Source: Phycisphaerae bacterium (GTDB taxonomy: Bacteria; Planctomycetota; Phycisphaerae; UBA1845). From it: a stretch of DNA of 43,319 bases. Location: the NCBI GenBank assembly GCA_029260215.1, contig JAJDDQ010000043.1, positions 1-43,319 of the forward strand. Direction: 5' to 3'. Positions 8,374-17,900 of the stretch are shown piece by piece (the stretch's first letter is position 1; every line of letters begins with the position of its first letter). Made by a program: the position numbers and the translations under genes. The notes under the pieces are model-generated. The model did not search any database. It was not told the origin of the DNA and saw only the letters and a list, made by a program, of their open reading frames with translations.

Positions 8374-9114
8374 ATGAGCATTGCGAGACGGTTTGTCGGG
8401 AGGGTTTTGGCCTTAGTGTGCTTGTCGGCAGCAACGGCGGGTGCGGAGCCGGTGGGTCTGTTCGAGATTCTGCGACACGAGGTGAACGCGGAGGGCTCGG
8501 CCCAAATCTTCGACGGCGGCCCGGCGGATACGTTCGACTTCGATTTCGACCTACCGGGCCAAGTCTCCATCGGTACGGGTGCGTCGGATTCGACCGGACC
8601 GGGAGCCGGAGGAACGACCGCGGGTGCGGGATTCCGATCCGCCTTCGGTTCGGGTGGGCCTGGGATCTTCATCATGAGTACAGGTGTCACAGCCAGTTAT
8701 GTCGGCGGCACCCCGCCTTGGGGAGGCACCAGTGACACAACGATGGTTTCGATCATCGAGTTTGTCATGCCGGCGGAGCGTGCGGACTTCACCGTTGCGT
8801 TCAGGCGCGACTCGGTTGGGTTCTTTTCCCAATCGGGGTCGGTGTTGATGGAGAACATCACCGCCAACCAGGAGTTGTTTTTCGCAAACGACTCACTCAC
8901 TTTTCTGGGTTCGTTCGTCAGTAACGTCGGCGATGTCATTCGTGTGACAAGTGACTTTTCGGCACAGGGAAACGTCCCTGCCGATGTCTTCGGAGTCTTC
9001 GGTGGCCTAGTCAGCCTGGACGTCGACGTAATCGTTCCTGAACCGGCGAGCGTCGGATTCCTGGGAATAGGAGCAGTATTTTGCCTATCGGTCCGCAGGC
9101 GCGGGCGCCGGTAG
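8374..9114 (+). CDS. PEP-CTERM exported protein, tandem paralogue 2
   Basis: The product has 246 residues and is a close paralogue of the gene ending at 8262. The start at 8374 (MSIARRFVGRVLALVCLSAATAGAEP) has GGGAGAG eight bases upstream. The untranslated leader 'GAGCGGGAGAG' is also shared with paralogue 1, so the duplication included the ribosome-binding site. The protein ends with VPEPASVGFLGIGAVFCLSVRRRGRR, a standard PEP-CTERM tail with the Arg cluster at the very end, unlike paralogue 1. The two copies differ mainly in a Gly/Ser/Thr-rich region around residues 55-110. Expected fate: export by Sec, then processing and anchoring by an exosortase, which is not in this window. Confidence 0.87.
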   Translation: MSIARRFVGRVLALVCLSAATAGAEPVGLFEILRHEVNAEGSAQIFDGGPADTFDFDFDLPGQVSIGTGASDSTGPGAGGTTAGAGFRSAFGSGGPGIFIMSTGVTASYVGGTPPWGGTSDTTMVSIIEFVMPAERADFTVAFRRDSVGFFSQSGSVLMENITANQELFFANDSLTFLGSFVSNVGDVIRVTSDFSAQGNVPADVFGVFGGLVSLDVDVIVPEPASVGFLGIGAVFCLSVRRRGRR

Positions 9115-9180
9115 GCAGACTTTCAAACTTACGTTTTCGTTTTTTTCTTAGTTTCCGCATGGAAAGAAAGGATGTGTGCC

Positions 9181-11780
9181 ATGCAAGCGAGAAATGTACG
9201 CGCACTGTGCGCGGGCAGCGTATTGGGTATCGTGGGACTTTGCGGCCCACCGGTACAAGCTCAAACGACGTGTTACGTGGACGACAGTCAGACGGTGAAC
9301 CCTCAGACAGGAGTAAGTTGGAACAATGCCTACACGGATTTGCAGAACGCGTTGGATGACACCTGAGGTATCATTCGCGTCGGGCAGGGAACGTACGTAC
9401 CCAGCGTAAACCTGCCCGCCCTGCCGAACGACCCCAGCGGGAAGTCGTTCCTGATGAAGCAAGGTCTGGAGATTTACGGCGGGTATGCAGGGTTCGGCGC
9501 ACCGGACCCCGACGCGCGGGACACGGACATCTACGAGACGATTCTCAGTGGTGACCTGAACGGGGACGACCCGCTCACCGCTGACAACGCCTTTCACGTG
9601 CTCACCGCCATGAGTGTCGGCTTGACGCTCGACGGGTTGATCATCGAGGCTGGCCACGCCTTCGGAGACCTGGCCCGCAGCGATGACGAGGGCGGCGGAC
9701 TTTATGCCGACAAAGCAAACATTTTCGTGTTTGACTGTGTGTTCCGTAACAACACGGCGGCCCGACGGGGCGGGGCGGTCACCACCGAAGGTCAGGGTGT
9801 GCTCCTGACTGCTCCCAAGTTCACGCAGTGCGACTTTGTGGATAACACCGTTGCCGGCAACATAGGGGGTGGTGGTGCGGTCGCGGCGAATCAGACATCA
9901 CCGGATTTCACAGACTGCCGGTTCGATGGAAACAGGGGATGGCGCGGTGGAGCATTGAACTTCGAGTTTTTCGGCGTCGCGGGAGATGTCGAAATTACCG
10001 ATTGCACATTCATTGGTAACAGAGGCATTGTCGCGGGCGGGGCGATTCATTCGGACGCGGGGCAGTACTTCGATGAATCACCCGCACCGGAGGGGACTTT
10101 CTTCGACGTCCGTTCCTGCGCATCCGGCGGACCGATTTCTTCCGAAACCGAGCCACGAATCTCGATGCCGACGGGGGTGCGTTCTACATGCAGGGGCGGA
10201 CGGCGCGCTTCGAGAACTGCCGGTTCAACGGCAACTTCGCGGACGGGGAGGGCAGCGCCATTTACATGATCGGTTCGGATGAAGAGGCTGCACAATTCGT
10301 TACCGTCCCCGCGTTGCGTGCCATCAACTGCCTGTTCAGCGGGAACACGTCCAACGGCAATTCGACGCGCACGGTGTACCTGACCGAGTGGCCTACCGGG
10401 ATCGGCGGTACCTATTTCAATGACGCCACGTTCTGGTTCCACAACAACACGTTCAGCCGGAATCTGACGGACGTGGACCTTTCGTCGAAGGCGGCGGAAG
10501 TGAAGGTGGCGCGCGGGGACGCCAAGTTTCGGAACTGCGCCTTCTGGAACGACGACGCGGCCTACGACGCGGTGGACGGAATTACGGTTCAGGTGAACGA
10601 CGCGACGGCCGATTTTGGGAACTGTGTTATTGAGGGCGTGACTTCTGCGTTTTACACGCCGGCTGAGATCACTGACCTCGGTGCCAATCTCGCGACCGAC
10701 CCGACGTTCGTGGATTCGGACGGGGTGAACGACACGCTCGGCGACGCGGACGACAATCTGCGACTGCAAGCCGCCTCCCCAGCCATCGCCACCGGGGCGA
10801 ACGGCTTCTTTCCTTTGGATCTGTACGACATTGACGAGGACGGGATCACGGACGAGTGTTTTCCGGTGGACCTGGACGACTGCGTGCGTGTGGTTGTTTC
10901 CGCATGCACCGGCGATGTTGATATCGGCGTGTACGAGTTCGATGCGGCGACGGATTCGACTGGCACGTGCGACGCGGCTTTGTTCGCTGCGGGCGATATG
11001 GACAACAACGGCATCTTGGACGTTTGCGATGTATTGAACTCGGGTATCGACTGCGACGGCAACGGTTTGTTGGATGCGTGTGAACTGGCTGAGGACATCT
11101 TCAACCTGCTCGATCAGGACGGCAGCGGCGGGCTTGACGTGTGCCAGCCATTCCTGGCGCCCGGGTCTCAGGGTGTTTCGTTTTCCGATCATGCGTTTTC
11201 GGGCTACATCGACCCGCGCTGGGAAAGCGACGATGGAGTCAACTTCGAATTCGGCATTTCGCAAGTCGCGCTGGTTTTCTCGGAGGCGATGATCGGTTCG
11301 GCAAACTGTGCGGGTTCCGTCTGCCCGGACAACTTCATCGTGACCGTCACGGGTTCGGGTTCGGCACCGACGGTGACATCCGTGGACGATTCCGCCAACC
11401 CGAAGATCGTGCTCACACTCAGCGGTATCATCCCGCTCAAAGAGTGGACCACGATCGAAGTGAAGAACAACGTCGTCTCCGCGGCCACGGGTCGCCCCAT
11501 TCTGAAGGCGGGACACAACGACCTGCTGGACGTCGGGTACATGCCCTGCGATGTGGATCAGGACGGCACGTGCGGCCCGTTTGATATCATCAAGATACGG
11601 CAATACATCACGAACGGCGTTCAACCTTCAATTGGCACGCCGGAGGATTATGCCGATATCAACCGCACCAGTGCCCTCGACCCACAAGACGTCATAAGAT
11701 TCCGCCAGTTGATCAACGGCGTCAGCCCGCCCGCGACGCAAACGTGGGGCAATGTATCGATGAACAACCCACAACCGTAA
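9181..11780 (+). pseudogene. Parallel beta-helix / dockerin exported protein, broken by a stop and a frameshift
   Basis: One protein of about 865 residues is spread over two frames. It starts at the ATG at 9181 (AAGGA eight bases before) with a signal peptide ending near PVQAQTT. A TGA at 9364-9366 interrupts the frame inside the usual 'LQNALDD...IRVGQGTY' segment; reading through it restores the family sequence. Near 10118-10122 one base is missing: the frame ending in SSETEP must shift to continue as RRTDFFRNRATNLDADGG. The body has right-handed beta-helix repeats (G-G-A-x...F-x-N-C-x-F-x-x-N). The end has Asp-rich calcium loops and a dockerin-like pair (DVDQDGTCGPFDIIKIRQYI and DPQDVIRFRQLI). 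It is either a decaying gene or contains assembly errors; two independent lesions favour decay. Confidence 0.75.
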
Positions 11781-12103
11781 CGGCGAACAAGGCCGAGAAA
11801 TGTGCAAACTGTGCCGCCGACGGATAGGGTTCGCCCTCTCCGCCGGCGGCGATGCTGTTCCGGGCGCGTTTGATTTGACCATCGGCCCGGCCCCGACGTA
11901 TGGTTTCCCGCTTGAATGCGGGGAAAACGCAACCGGTCACATCGCCGCCTTGACAACAATCGACTGCAAAACGATGCTGCGCGGTAGCGATGTCGCACCG
12001 AGCGATACACACAATAGTCCCGGAAAAACGCGAAGCAGGGCGGGTTCCATACCGCCTCCGCTGATCGACGCGGATTGCGCGTTCCGGCTGCGAAACGGAA
12101 ATC
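11781..12103. other. Intergenic region upstream of trpS
   Basis: No supported gene. A perfect TTGACA at 11950-11955 could be a -35 box, but the matching -10 (GATGCT at 17 bp) is poor. A GC palindrome CCGCCGGCGG at 11840-11849 has no T-run. The trpS operon promoter should be here, but I cannot place it with confidence. Confidence 0.35.
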
Positions 12104-13087
12104 ATGCGCGTACTATCCGGTATCCAACCGAGCGGCAAACTGCATCTGGGAAACTACTTAGGTGCCATCCGGCAGCATATCGAGCTGCAGGATGAGGACG
12201 AAGCACTCTACTTCATCGCCAACTACCACTCGCTGACCACCGTTCACGACGCCGAACGCATGCGCCAACTGACGGCGGACGTCGCCCTCGATTATCTCGC
12301 CCTGGGCCTCGATCCGCAGAAGGCGATGCTGTTCCGGCAGTCTGACATTCCCGAAGTTACGGAGCTAGCCTGGATTCTCTCAACCGTAACCGGCAGGGGG
12401 TTGCTCGAACGCGCCCATTCCTACAAGGATAAGGTGGCTAAGGGCATCAGTGCCAGCATGGGGTTGATGTGCTATCCGCTGCTCATGGCGGCTGACATTC
12501 TCATCTACCGCAGTAACCTCGTCCCGGTCGGCAAGGATCAGGTCCAGCACATCGAGATGACGCAGGACATGGCCGGCTATTTCAACAACACCTTCGGTTG
12601 TGAGGTGCTGGTTCGCCCCGAACCCCGGCTGAACGCCGCGCAAGTCGTCCCCGGAATCGACGGGCAGAAGATGTCCAAAAGCTACGGAAACACCATCGAC
12701 CTGTTCGACACTGCCAAGAAAACACGCAAGCGCATCATGGGCATCAAGACAGACAGCACGCCCGTCGAAGACACGAAAAACCCCGAAACGTGCAACGTAT
12801 TCGCCCTGCTGAAACTGATGGCTGAACCGGCTGAACTGGAAGAATGGGACTCGCGCTACCGCAAAGGGGGCATGGGTTACGGGGAGGCCAAGGGGCGCGT
12901 CGCGGAACTCTTCGAGGAGACCTTCGGCCCGGCGCGCGAGCGACGCGACAAGCTGGCTACCGACCCGGATTACGTGGAAGACATTCTCGTCACCGCAGCC
13001 GCCAAGGTTCGCGTGATGGCTGAAGAGGTCATGCACGACGTGCGCGAAGCGTGCGGGCTTGTCACCGCGAAGAAGGTTCAACGATGA
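12104..13087 (+). CDS. trpS: Tryptophanyl-tRNA synthetase
   Basis: The product has 327 residues, normal for bacterial TrpS. It charges tRNA-Trp with tryptophan using ATP in the cytoplasm. The class I signatures are present: the HIGH-type motif in SGKLHLGN (residues 10-17) and a perfect KMSKS near residue 189 (DGQKMSKSYGN). The tryptophan-pocket region VPVGKDQVQHIEMTQDMA is also intact. The ATG at 12104 gives the family N-terminus MRVLSGIQPSG; the ribosome-binding site (GGAA) is modest. The stop overlaps the scpA start in an ATGA, so the two are translationally coupled. No leader peptide or T-box is visible. Confidence 0.97.
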   Translation: MRVLSGIQPSGKLHLGNYLGAIRQHIELQDEDEALYFIANYHSLTTVHDAERMRQLTADVALDYLALGLDPQKAMLFRQSDIPEVTELAWILSTVTGRGLLERAHSYKDKVAKGISASMGLMCYPLLMAADILIYRSNLVPVGKDQVQHIEMTQDMAGYFNNTFGCEVLVRPEPRLNAAQVVPGIDGQKMSKSYGNTIDLFDTAKKTRKRIMGIKTDSTPVEDTKNPETCNVFALLKLMAEPAELEEWDSRYRKGGMGYGEAKGRVAELFEETFGPARERRDKLATDPDYVEDILVTAAAKVRVMAEEVMHDVREACGLVTAKKVQR

Positions 13088-13977
13088 GCGAATACCGCGT
13101 CGAGCTTGATGCATACAACGGGCCTCTGGATCTTCTGCTCTTTTTGATTCGCAAAGACGAGATCGACATCTACGACATCCCGCTGGCCCGCGTCACCGAG
13201 CAGTACATTCAGTTTGTCGCGTTGATCCAGCAGATCGATCCGAATCTCGTCGGCGATTTTCTGGTCATGCTGGCTTCGCTGCTGGAGCTCAAGTCGCGTG
13301 CCCTGCTTCCGCGGCATCTGGCCGTCGAGGGTGAAGATGAGGAGGACTTCGAGGATCCGCGTTTGGAACTCGTGCGCCAGTTGTTGGCCTACAAAGCCTT
13401 CAAAGACGCAGCCCAGGATTTGGGAGCGGCGGCTCAGGTGCAGGCGCTCCGCTTCCCAAGCGCTCCGGGCGATTTGCCCAAGGAGGGGGACGACGCGGTT
13501 GACCTTGAGGATTGCAACATCTGGGCGCTGATGAATGCGTTCGCAGGCCTCCTGGAACAAACCGGCAAGAACAGGCCTTTTCACGAGGTCGTGGTTGACG
13601 ACACGCCGATTTCGCTCAACGCAGCCGATATCGTCGATTCCCTCGAACGGGCCGACGGTTCACAGCTTTTCAACGAGATTTTCCGAGGGAGGAACAAGCC
13701 GCAGATGATAGGCCTGTTCCTCGCCCTGCTGGAACTCATCCGACAGCGGCGCGTGCGCATGACCCAGGATCAGCTTTTCGGGCCGATCACGCTGCACCTG
13801 ATCGACGTCACGCCCATCGACGAGGTGGCGGATGTCGATTCGGAGTCCCCTTTCGCGGAGCAAGCGGACGACGATCCCAACGCGGAATCGGGGTCGGAGG
13901 TTGATGAAATCGAAGGCGAGAGCGGCGAATCCGACGATGCGGACCGCCAAGCCCCCCAATCGGAGAACCACGCATGA
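13084..13977 (+). CDS. scpA: Segregation and condensation protein A (ScpA)
   Basis: The product has 297 residues. ScpA is the kleisin subunit of the bacterial condensin; it bridges the SMC heads and works with ScpB in chromosome compaction and segregation. The N-terminus YRVELDAYNGPLDLLLFLI is the family signature, followed by the 'I-DIYDIPLARVTEQY' and 'LVMLASLLELKSRALLP' segments. The C-terminal winged-helix region (about residues 200-245, LFLALLELIRQRRVRMTQDQ) binds SMC. An acidic tail of about 45 residues follows, which is not usual and is probably disordered. It overlaps trpS by ATGA and the next gene by ATGA. No scpB follows. Confidence 0.93.
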   Translation: MSEYRVELDAYNGPLDLLLFLIRKDEIDIYDIPLARVTEQYIQFVALIQQIDPNLVGDFLVMLASLLELKSRALLPRHLAVEGEDEEDFEDPRLELVRQLLAYKAFKDAAQDLGAAAQVQALRFPSAPGDLPKEGDDAVDLEDCNIWALMNAFAGLLEQTGKNRPFHEVVVDDTPISLNAADIVDSLERADGSQLFNEIFRGRNKPQMIGLFLALLELIRQRRVRMTQDQLFGPITLHLIDVTPIDEVADVDSESPFAEQADDDPNAESGSEVDEIEGESGESDDADRQAPQSENHA

Positions 13978-14447
13978 GTCCGACCGAAAAGCTCGAAACT
14001 CTGGGAATCACCCTGCCGGAGGTGGCTGCCCCCGTGGGCAGCTACGTACCAGCCACCCGCGTGGGAAACCTCATTTTGACCAGTGGGCAACTGCCCATGA
14101 AGGACGGCGCGCTGACCTGTACCGGCAAGGTCGGTCGGGATGTTTCGCTGACAGAAGCCACCCTGGGAGCTGAAATCGCGATTATCAACGCTCTGGCAGC
14201 AGCCGCTTCCGTGGCGGGCGGACTGGGCAATATCACCCGAATTGTGCGATTGGCGGTTTTCGTCAACAGTGCCCCCGGTTTCACGGATCAGGCCAAGGTC
14301 GCCAACGGAGCCAGCGACCTGTTGGCCAAAATCTTCGGCGACGCCGGCAAACACGTCAGAGCCGCCGTCGGCGTGGCGGAATTACCTCTGAACGCGGCGG
14401 TCGAACTGGAATTAACGGTTGAGATCGCTGAAATCAAGCATTCCTGA
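13974..14447 (+). CDS. RidA (YjgF/YER057c/UK114) family protein
   Basis: The product has 157 residues, slightly longer than classic RidA (about 128). Canonical RidA hydrolyses reactive enamine/imine intermediates such as 2-aminoacrylate in the cytoplasm. Visible family elements are VGNLILTSGQLP, the central 'NALAAAASVAGGLGNITRIVRLAVFV', and the C-terminal HVRAAVGVAELPLNAAVELE. In the last, the Arg corresponds in position to the catalytic Arg of RidA and the Glu pair to its acidic active-site residues. The N-terminal MSPTEKLETLGITLP extension marks the longer RidA subgroup. Since the substrate is not certain I give no symbol. The start overlaps the scpA stop (ATGA). Confidence 0.87.
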   Translation: MSPTEKLETLGITLPEVAAPVGSYVPATRVGNLILTSGQLPMKDGALTCTGKVGRDVSLTEATLGAEIAIINALAAAASVAGGLGNITRIVRLAVFVNSAPGFTDQAKVANGASDLLAKIFGDAGKHVRAAVGVAELPLNAAVELELTVEIAEIKHS

Positions 14448-14452
14448 CGGGG

Positions 14453-14481
14453 TTGACGGTTAGTGGTGAAATCGCGACAAT
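14453..14481 (+). promoter_or_regulatory. Possible sigma-70-type promoter for rplU
   Basis: TTGACG (14453-14458) and GACAAT (14476-14481) are separated by 17 bases. This would start transcription near 14488, leaving a leader of about 70 bases before rplU. Moderate match only. Confidence 0.35.
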
Positions 14482-14555
14482 CCCGGGTCTTGCGCTGCGG
14501 CGATGCCCGCGGGCGCGTCGATTGACAGGCATTGGCCCTTGGCTGGAGTTTCCAC

Positions 14556-14870
14556 GTGTACGCGGTGATTGAGGACGGTTCGCATCAGTATAAGGTCCAG
14601 GAGGGCGATACCCTGGAGATTCAACGTCACGACCTCGAAGAGGGGCAGACGACCTTTGAATTCAACAGGGTGGTCATGGTCGGCGACGGCGCGGAAAGCA
14701 AGATAGGCCAACCCTACGTCGAAGGTGCCAAAGTCACCGCGTCGATCGAGGGCGAGATCAAGGGCCAGAAGATCTACATCTATAAGTTCAAGCGGCGTAA
14801 GAACATGCGTCGCAAGACCGGCCATCGCCAGCGCTACCTGCGCGTGAAGATCGACAAGATCGAAGCGTAG
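14556..14870 (+). CDS. rplU: 50S ribosomal protein L21
   Basis: The product has 104 residues, the normal L21 size. The start is a GTG at 14556: it gives the family N-terminus (M)YAVIEDGSHQYKV and has TGGAG seven bases upstream. A TTG start at 14532 would add eight residues not found in L21. The core is typical, with the basic RNA-binding loop KFKRRKNMRRKTGHRQRYLRVKI. In most bacteria rpmA (L27) follows directly; here an apparent terminator and a convergent gene follow instead, so L27 must be encoded elsewhere. The 108-base gap upstream has a plausible promoter of its own. Confidence 0.95.
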   Translation: MYAVIEDGSHQYKVQEGDTLEIQRHDLEEGQTTFEFNRVVMVGDGAESKIGQPYVEGAKVTASIEGEIKGQKIYIYKFKRRKNMRRKTGHRQRYLRVKIDKIEA

Positions 14871-14909
14871 TTCGCTTCCGGCGAAGCTCGATATCAGAAA
14901 CGATTGACG

Positions 14910-14943
14910 AACCACCGGCGTATCCGCGTCGGTGGTTTTCTTA
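14910..14943 (+). terminator. Rho-independent terminator after rplU
   Basis: AACCACCG (14910-14917) pairs perfectly with CGGTGGTT (14930-14937), and the stem is followed by TTCTTATT. It lies between the convergent genes rplU and the 1418-residue minus-strand protein. The minus-strand side lacks a T-run, so it acts for rplU. Confidence 0.75.
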
Positions 14944-14948
14944 TTGGC

Positions 14949-17900
14949 TCAGGGTGCTATGTGGATTCGCGGGTTTACGAACTCGAAATCGTCCAGATCG
15001 CCACGGCAACTGACGGCTTCGATGACGATGACGTTTGGGCCTGCGTGCAGCAGTGCGATGTCGAAGGGGATGGCGAATTCACCGAAACTTCCGTCCCTTG
15101 GGGATTCCTGCAAAGTTTCGAAACGCCTCCCGTTGAAGTAGATGCGGTGCGGGCATTGCACGCCCTTGGTCATGATACGCAACTCCGCCGGCGCGTTGCC
15201 CGACTGAAGCGGCTCGGCTGGGACCGTGAAGGTGGCTTCGTAGACTCGGCCTTCGGACTCCTTTTGAAACTGGCTGTTGACCCGCCCCTCGAAGCGATCA
15301 TTGCCCAAATGGTGTACATCGGGAACGGTCTCGATGGCGATGATGTCCTCGCGTGCGGGATCGAGCGCGAAATCGACTTCAAAGGTACGCCCCTCCACAT
15401 CTGCGGCTGATATGTTGGCTGTCCTCGGGACGTAGCCTTCGTGGTACGCGGACAGCGCGAAATAGTCCGGAACCTCGGGCGTGAACAGAATATACACACC
15501 GTCGCGGGCGGATCGGACTTCGAGTGGTTCCTCGCCGGGCAGATTCAGACGGACGACGGCTCCGTACAGCAGTTGGCCTGTATCGGCATCGGTGACGCGG
15601 CCGCGTACAACGCCCATCGCGTCTTCCATGTCCGGCTGAGCCTGCATCGGCGGGTAGCGGTAATAGGTTTCGAGCGTCAGGGTGTTCAACGCGGTTTGGT
15701 AGACGCGACCGTGGACGCCGGACCATTCGTCGGACGGATCCCAACTGCCGGAGCGTTTTTGGTCTTTGTGCTGATGGGCGAGCAACTCCCGAGTCAGCGC
15801 GTCATTCCAGCGTTGCCACGCAGGCCCTTTGATCTGGTGCAAAGCGAGCGTCGCGAAGTGCCAATAGTAGGTGTCGGCTGACGTTTCCCACTCCGGCAAC
15901 CGGTCCATGATGAACGATACGGCTTCGTGTGTACGCCGGTCGGTCGGCGATCGCCCCAGCAGACTTTGTGCGAACAGGCCCTCAGCCGTCATGCCGGCGG
16001 TGGGTGTGCTGCCGGGTTCGTAGGCGTACAGCCCGCCATGCCGACCGGCTGCCGCGTTCTTCAGCCAATCGCGTGCGGACTGGAACGACGCGAACGGCAC
16101 GTCGATGCCGCCCGCGCGGGCGCAATGCAGTGCCAACGCCTGCCACCCGGTTACGGAAGTGTCGGCTGACTGATCCAGGGCGATGCCCCATCCGCCGGTG
16201 CGACGGTTGCGCGAGCTGTCGATAAACGCGACTGCTCTACGAAGCGGATGAAGCAAACGCACGTCCCCGGTCATCGCGAATGCCTCCGCCAATGCGAGCG
16301 CTGCGATTCCGTGGCTGTACATGGATTCACTGTCGCCAAGATTACCGTCGTCGGCCTGATGTTCGAGCAGCCAATCGAGGGCGCGGCTCACGGTTTGTGC
16401 GTAACGGCCGTCGTCAATATGTGTGTGATGCGCACCGAGAAACGCCAGCGTCGCAAGACCCGTGGTTGTCACATCGACGTCGATCTCGCTCGGGGCGTCG
16501 CATTGGTCACAAGTGGCGTCGAACTCGGCGGAGTCCCATCGACCGTCGGGGCTTTGATGGTTCGCCAGCCAGATCAACGCGCGGCGCACAGCCTCTTCGG
16601 TCTGATCGTTGCCGCCGATTTCCTCCAATGTCTGCTCGCGCTTTTCGGGTTGGCGGAGGGCGAACGGGTTGTCGTGTGCGAAGGTTTCCTGCGGCAGGCG
16701 AAGCCCGTCGAAGATCGCGGAGTCGGCTGGCTGCGCGGGTTCGTTGATGTCGCGGACGCGCAGAAGAGATTCCGAGAGCATTGGCGACGGGGCGAACGAA
16801 GCGTGGGCGACAACGTCCTCAGGAAGCGCGTCGACGAGAGACGTGTCCGCTGCGGTTGGATTCGCGGGACGGATCGCGGAATCGATGTGAACTTGCGACG
16901 GCGGCGGCGTATCCGTCAGATCGAGCACGGGCGAATCCATACGCACGCTGTCGAATCGCTTAGCCACCGAATGCGATGGCTGAGCACCGTCGGCCATCGC
17001 TCGCTCGACGTTGGAAATCGCTTCCGGCAGGTCGAGTTGGATATTGGCTGCCGGATCGGTCGCATCCTTCTTTGGCAGGGGGATGTGCCACGGTGCTGCC
17101 GTTTGTGCATCGGCCAGCGCATCGGGCCAATTGGCGACGCTGGTTTCCTGCTCGTTCGTGCCAGACGGTGACACCGGCGCGACGGCGGCCATTGGAATAG
17201 TCACGTGCGCTTCGTTTGACGCGGACAATGCCGGCGAACGGGGTGAATCAGGCGAAGCGGTAGCCGTAACTCCGGCTTCGGGTTCAGTCTGTGCGATCCG
17301 TGGTTCAGCCTGATTCGCGTTCGGTATGCGAAAATCGTTTTTCCAACGAGATAGCGGTGCTTGTGCTGAAACCGTCGCGATTGTCGGCATGGCTGGCGGG
17401 GCGGGCGCTTCACGCGATGCAACCGTATCGGTAAACGGGACGTCCGGTTCGATTCTGGAACGGTCGATGATCGCCTCGGGGCTTCGCGTTGAATCGATCG
17501 GCTGAACAGGCTCAGCCGCGCGAACGGCTGATCGCGAAGCCGGAATATCGGCGATCGGGCGATCCGATTCGACGGTTTCCGAAACTGTGTTTCGATCGCC
17601 CTCCGACGGTAAGACCAGGTCAACCGGCTTGGCGGGTTCCGTCGGTCTGTGGTCGTTTTCAAGCATCGCGGTGCGTGCGTCGGCGAGGTCAATAGCTGGG
17701 GCTGACTCGCGTGCGGATGCGTCCGTTTCGATTCGCTTGGAGAAATCGATCGGAGCGCGGTCAACAGTCAGTTGCACCGTCGACGCCGGGGCGTCGTGGT
17801 TGAGTTCATGCTCGACGCGCGTGTCTGTGGTCTCGGCGAATTCGGGCGTCTCCACATCCGTCAGTCGGCCGCGAATTTGTCCTGTGATTTCACCCGCCTG

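Noticed and set aside
9364-9366. TGA read as selenocysteine
   Set aside because: No SECIS-like hairpin was seen next to it, the family does not use selenocysteine, and the same gene has an independent frameshift.
10047-11624. Minus-strand open frame (525 codons)
   Set aside because: Antisense to the second part of the beta-helix/dockerin gene, whose sense frame has clear repeats and calcium loops.
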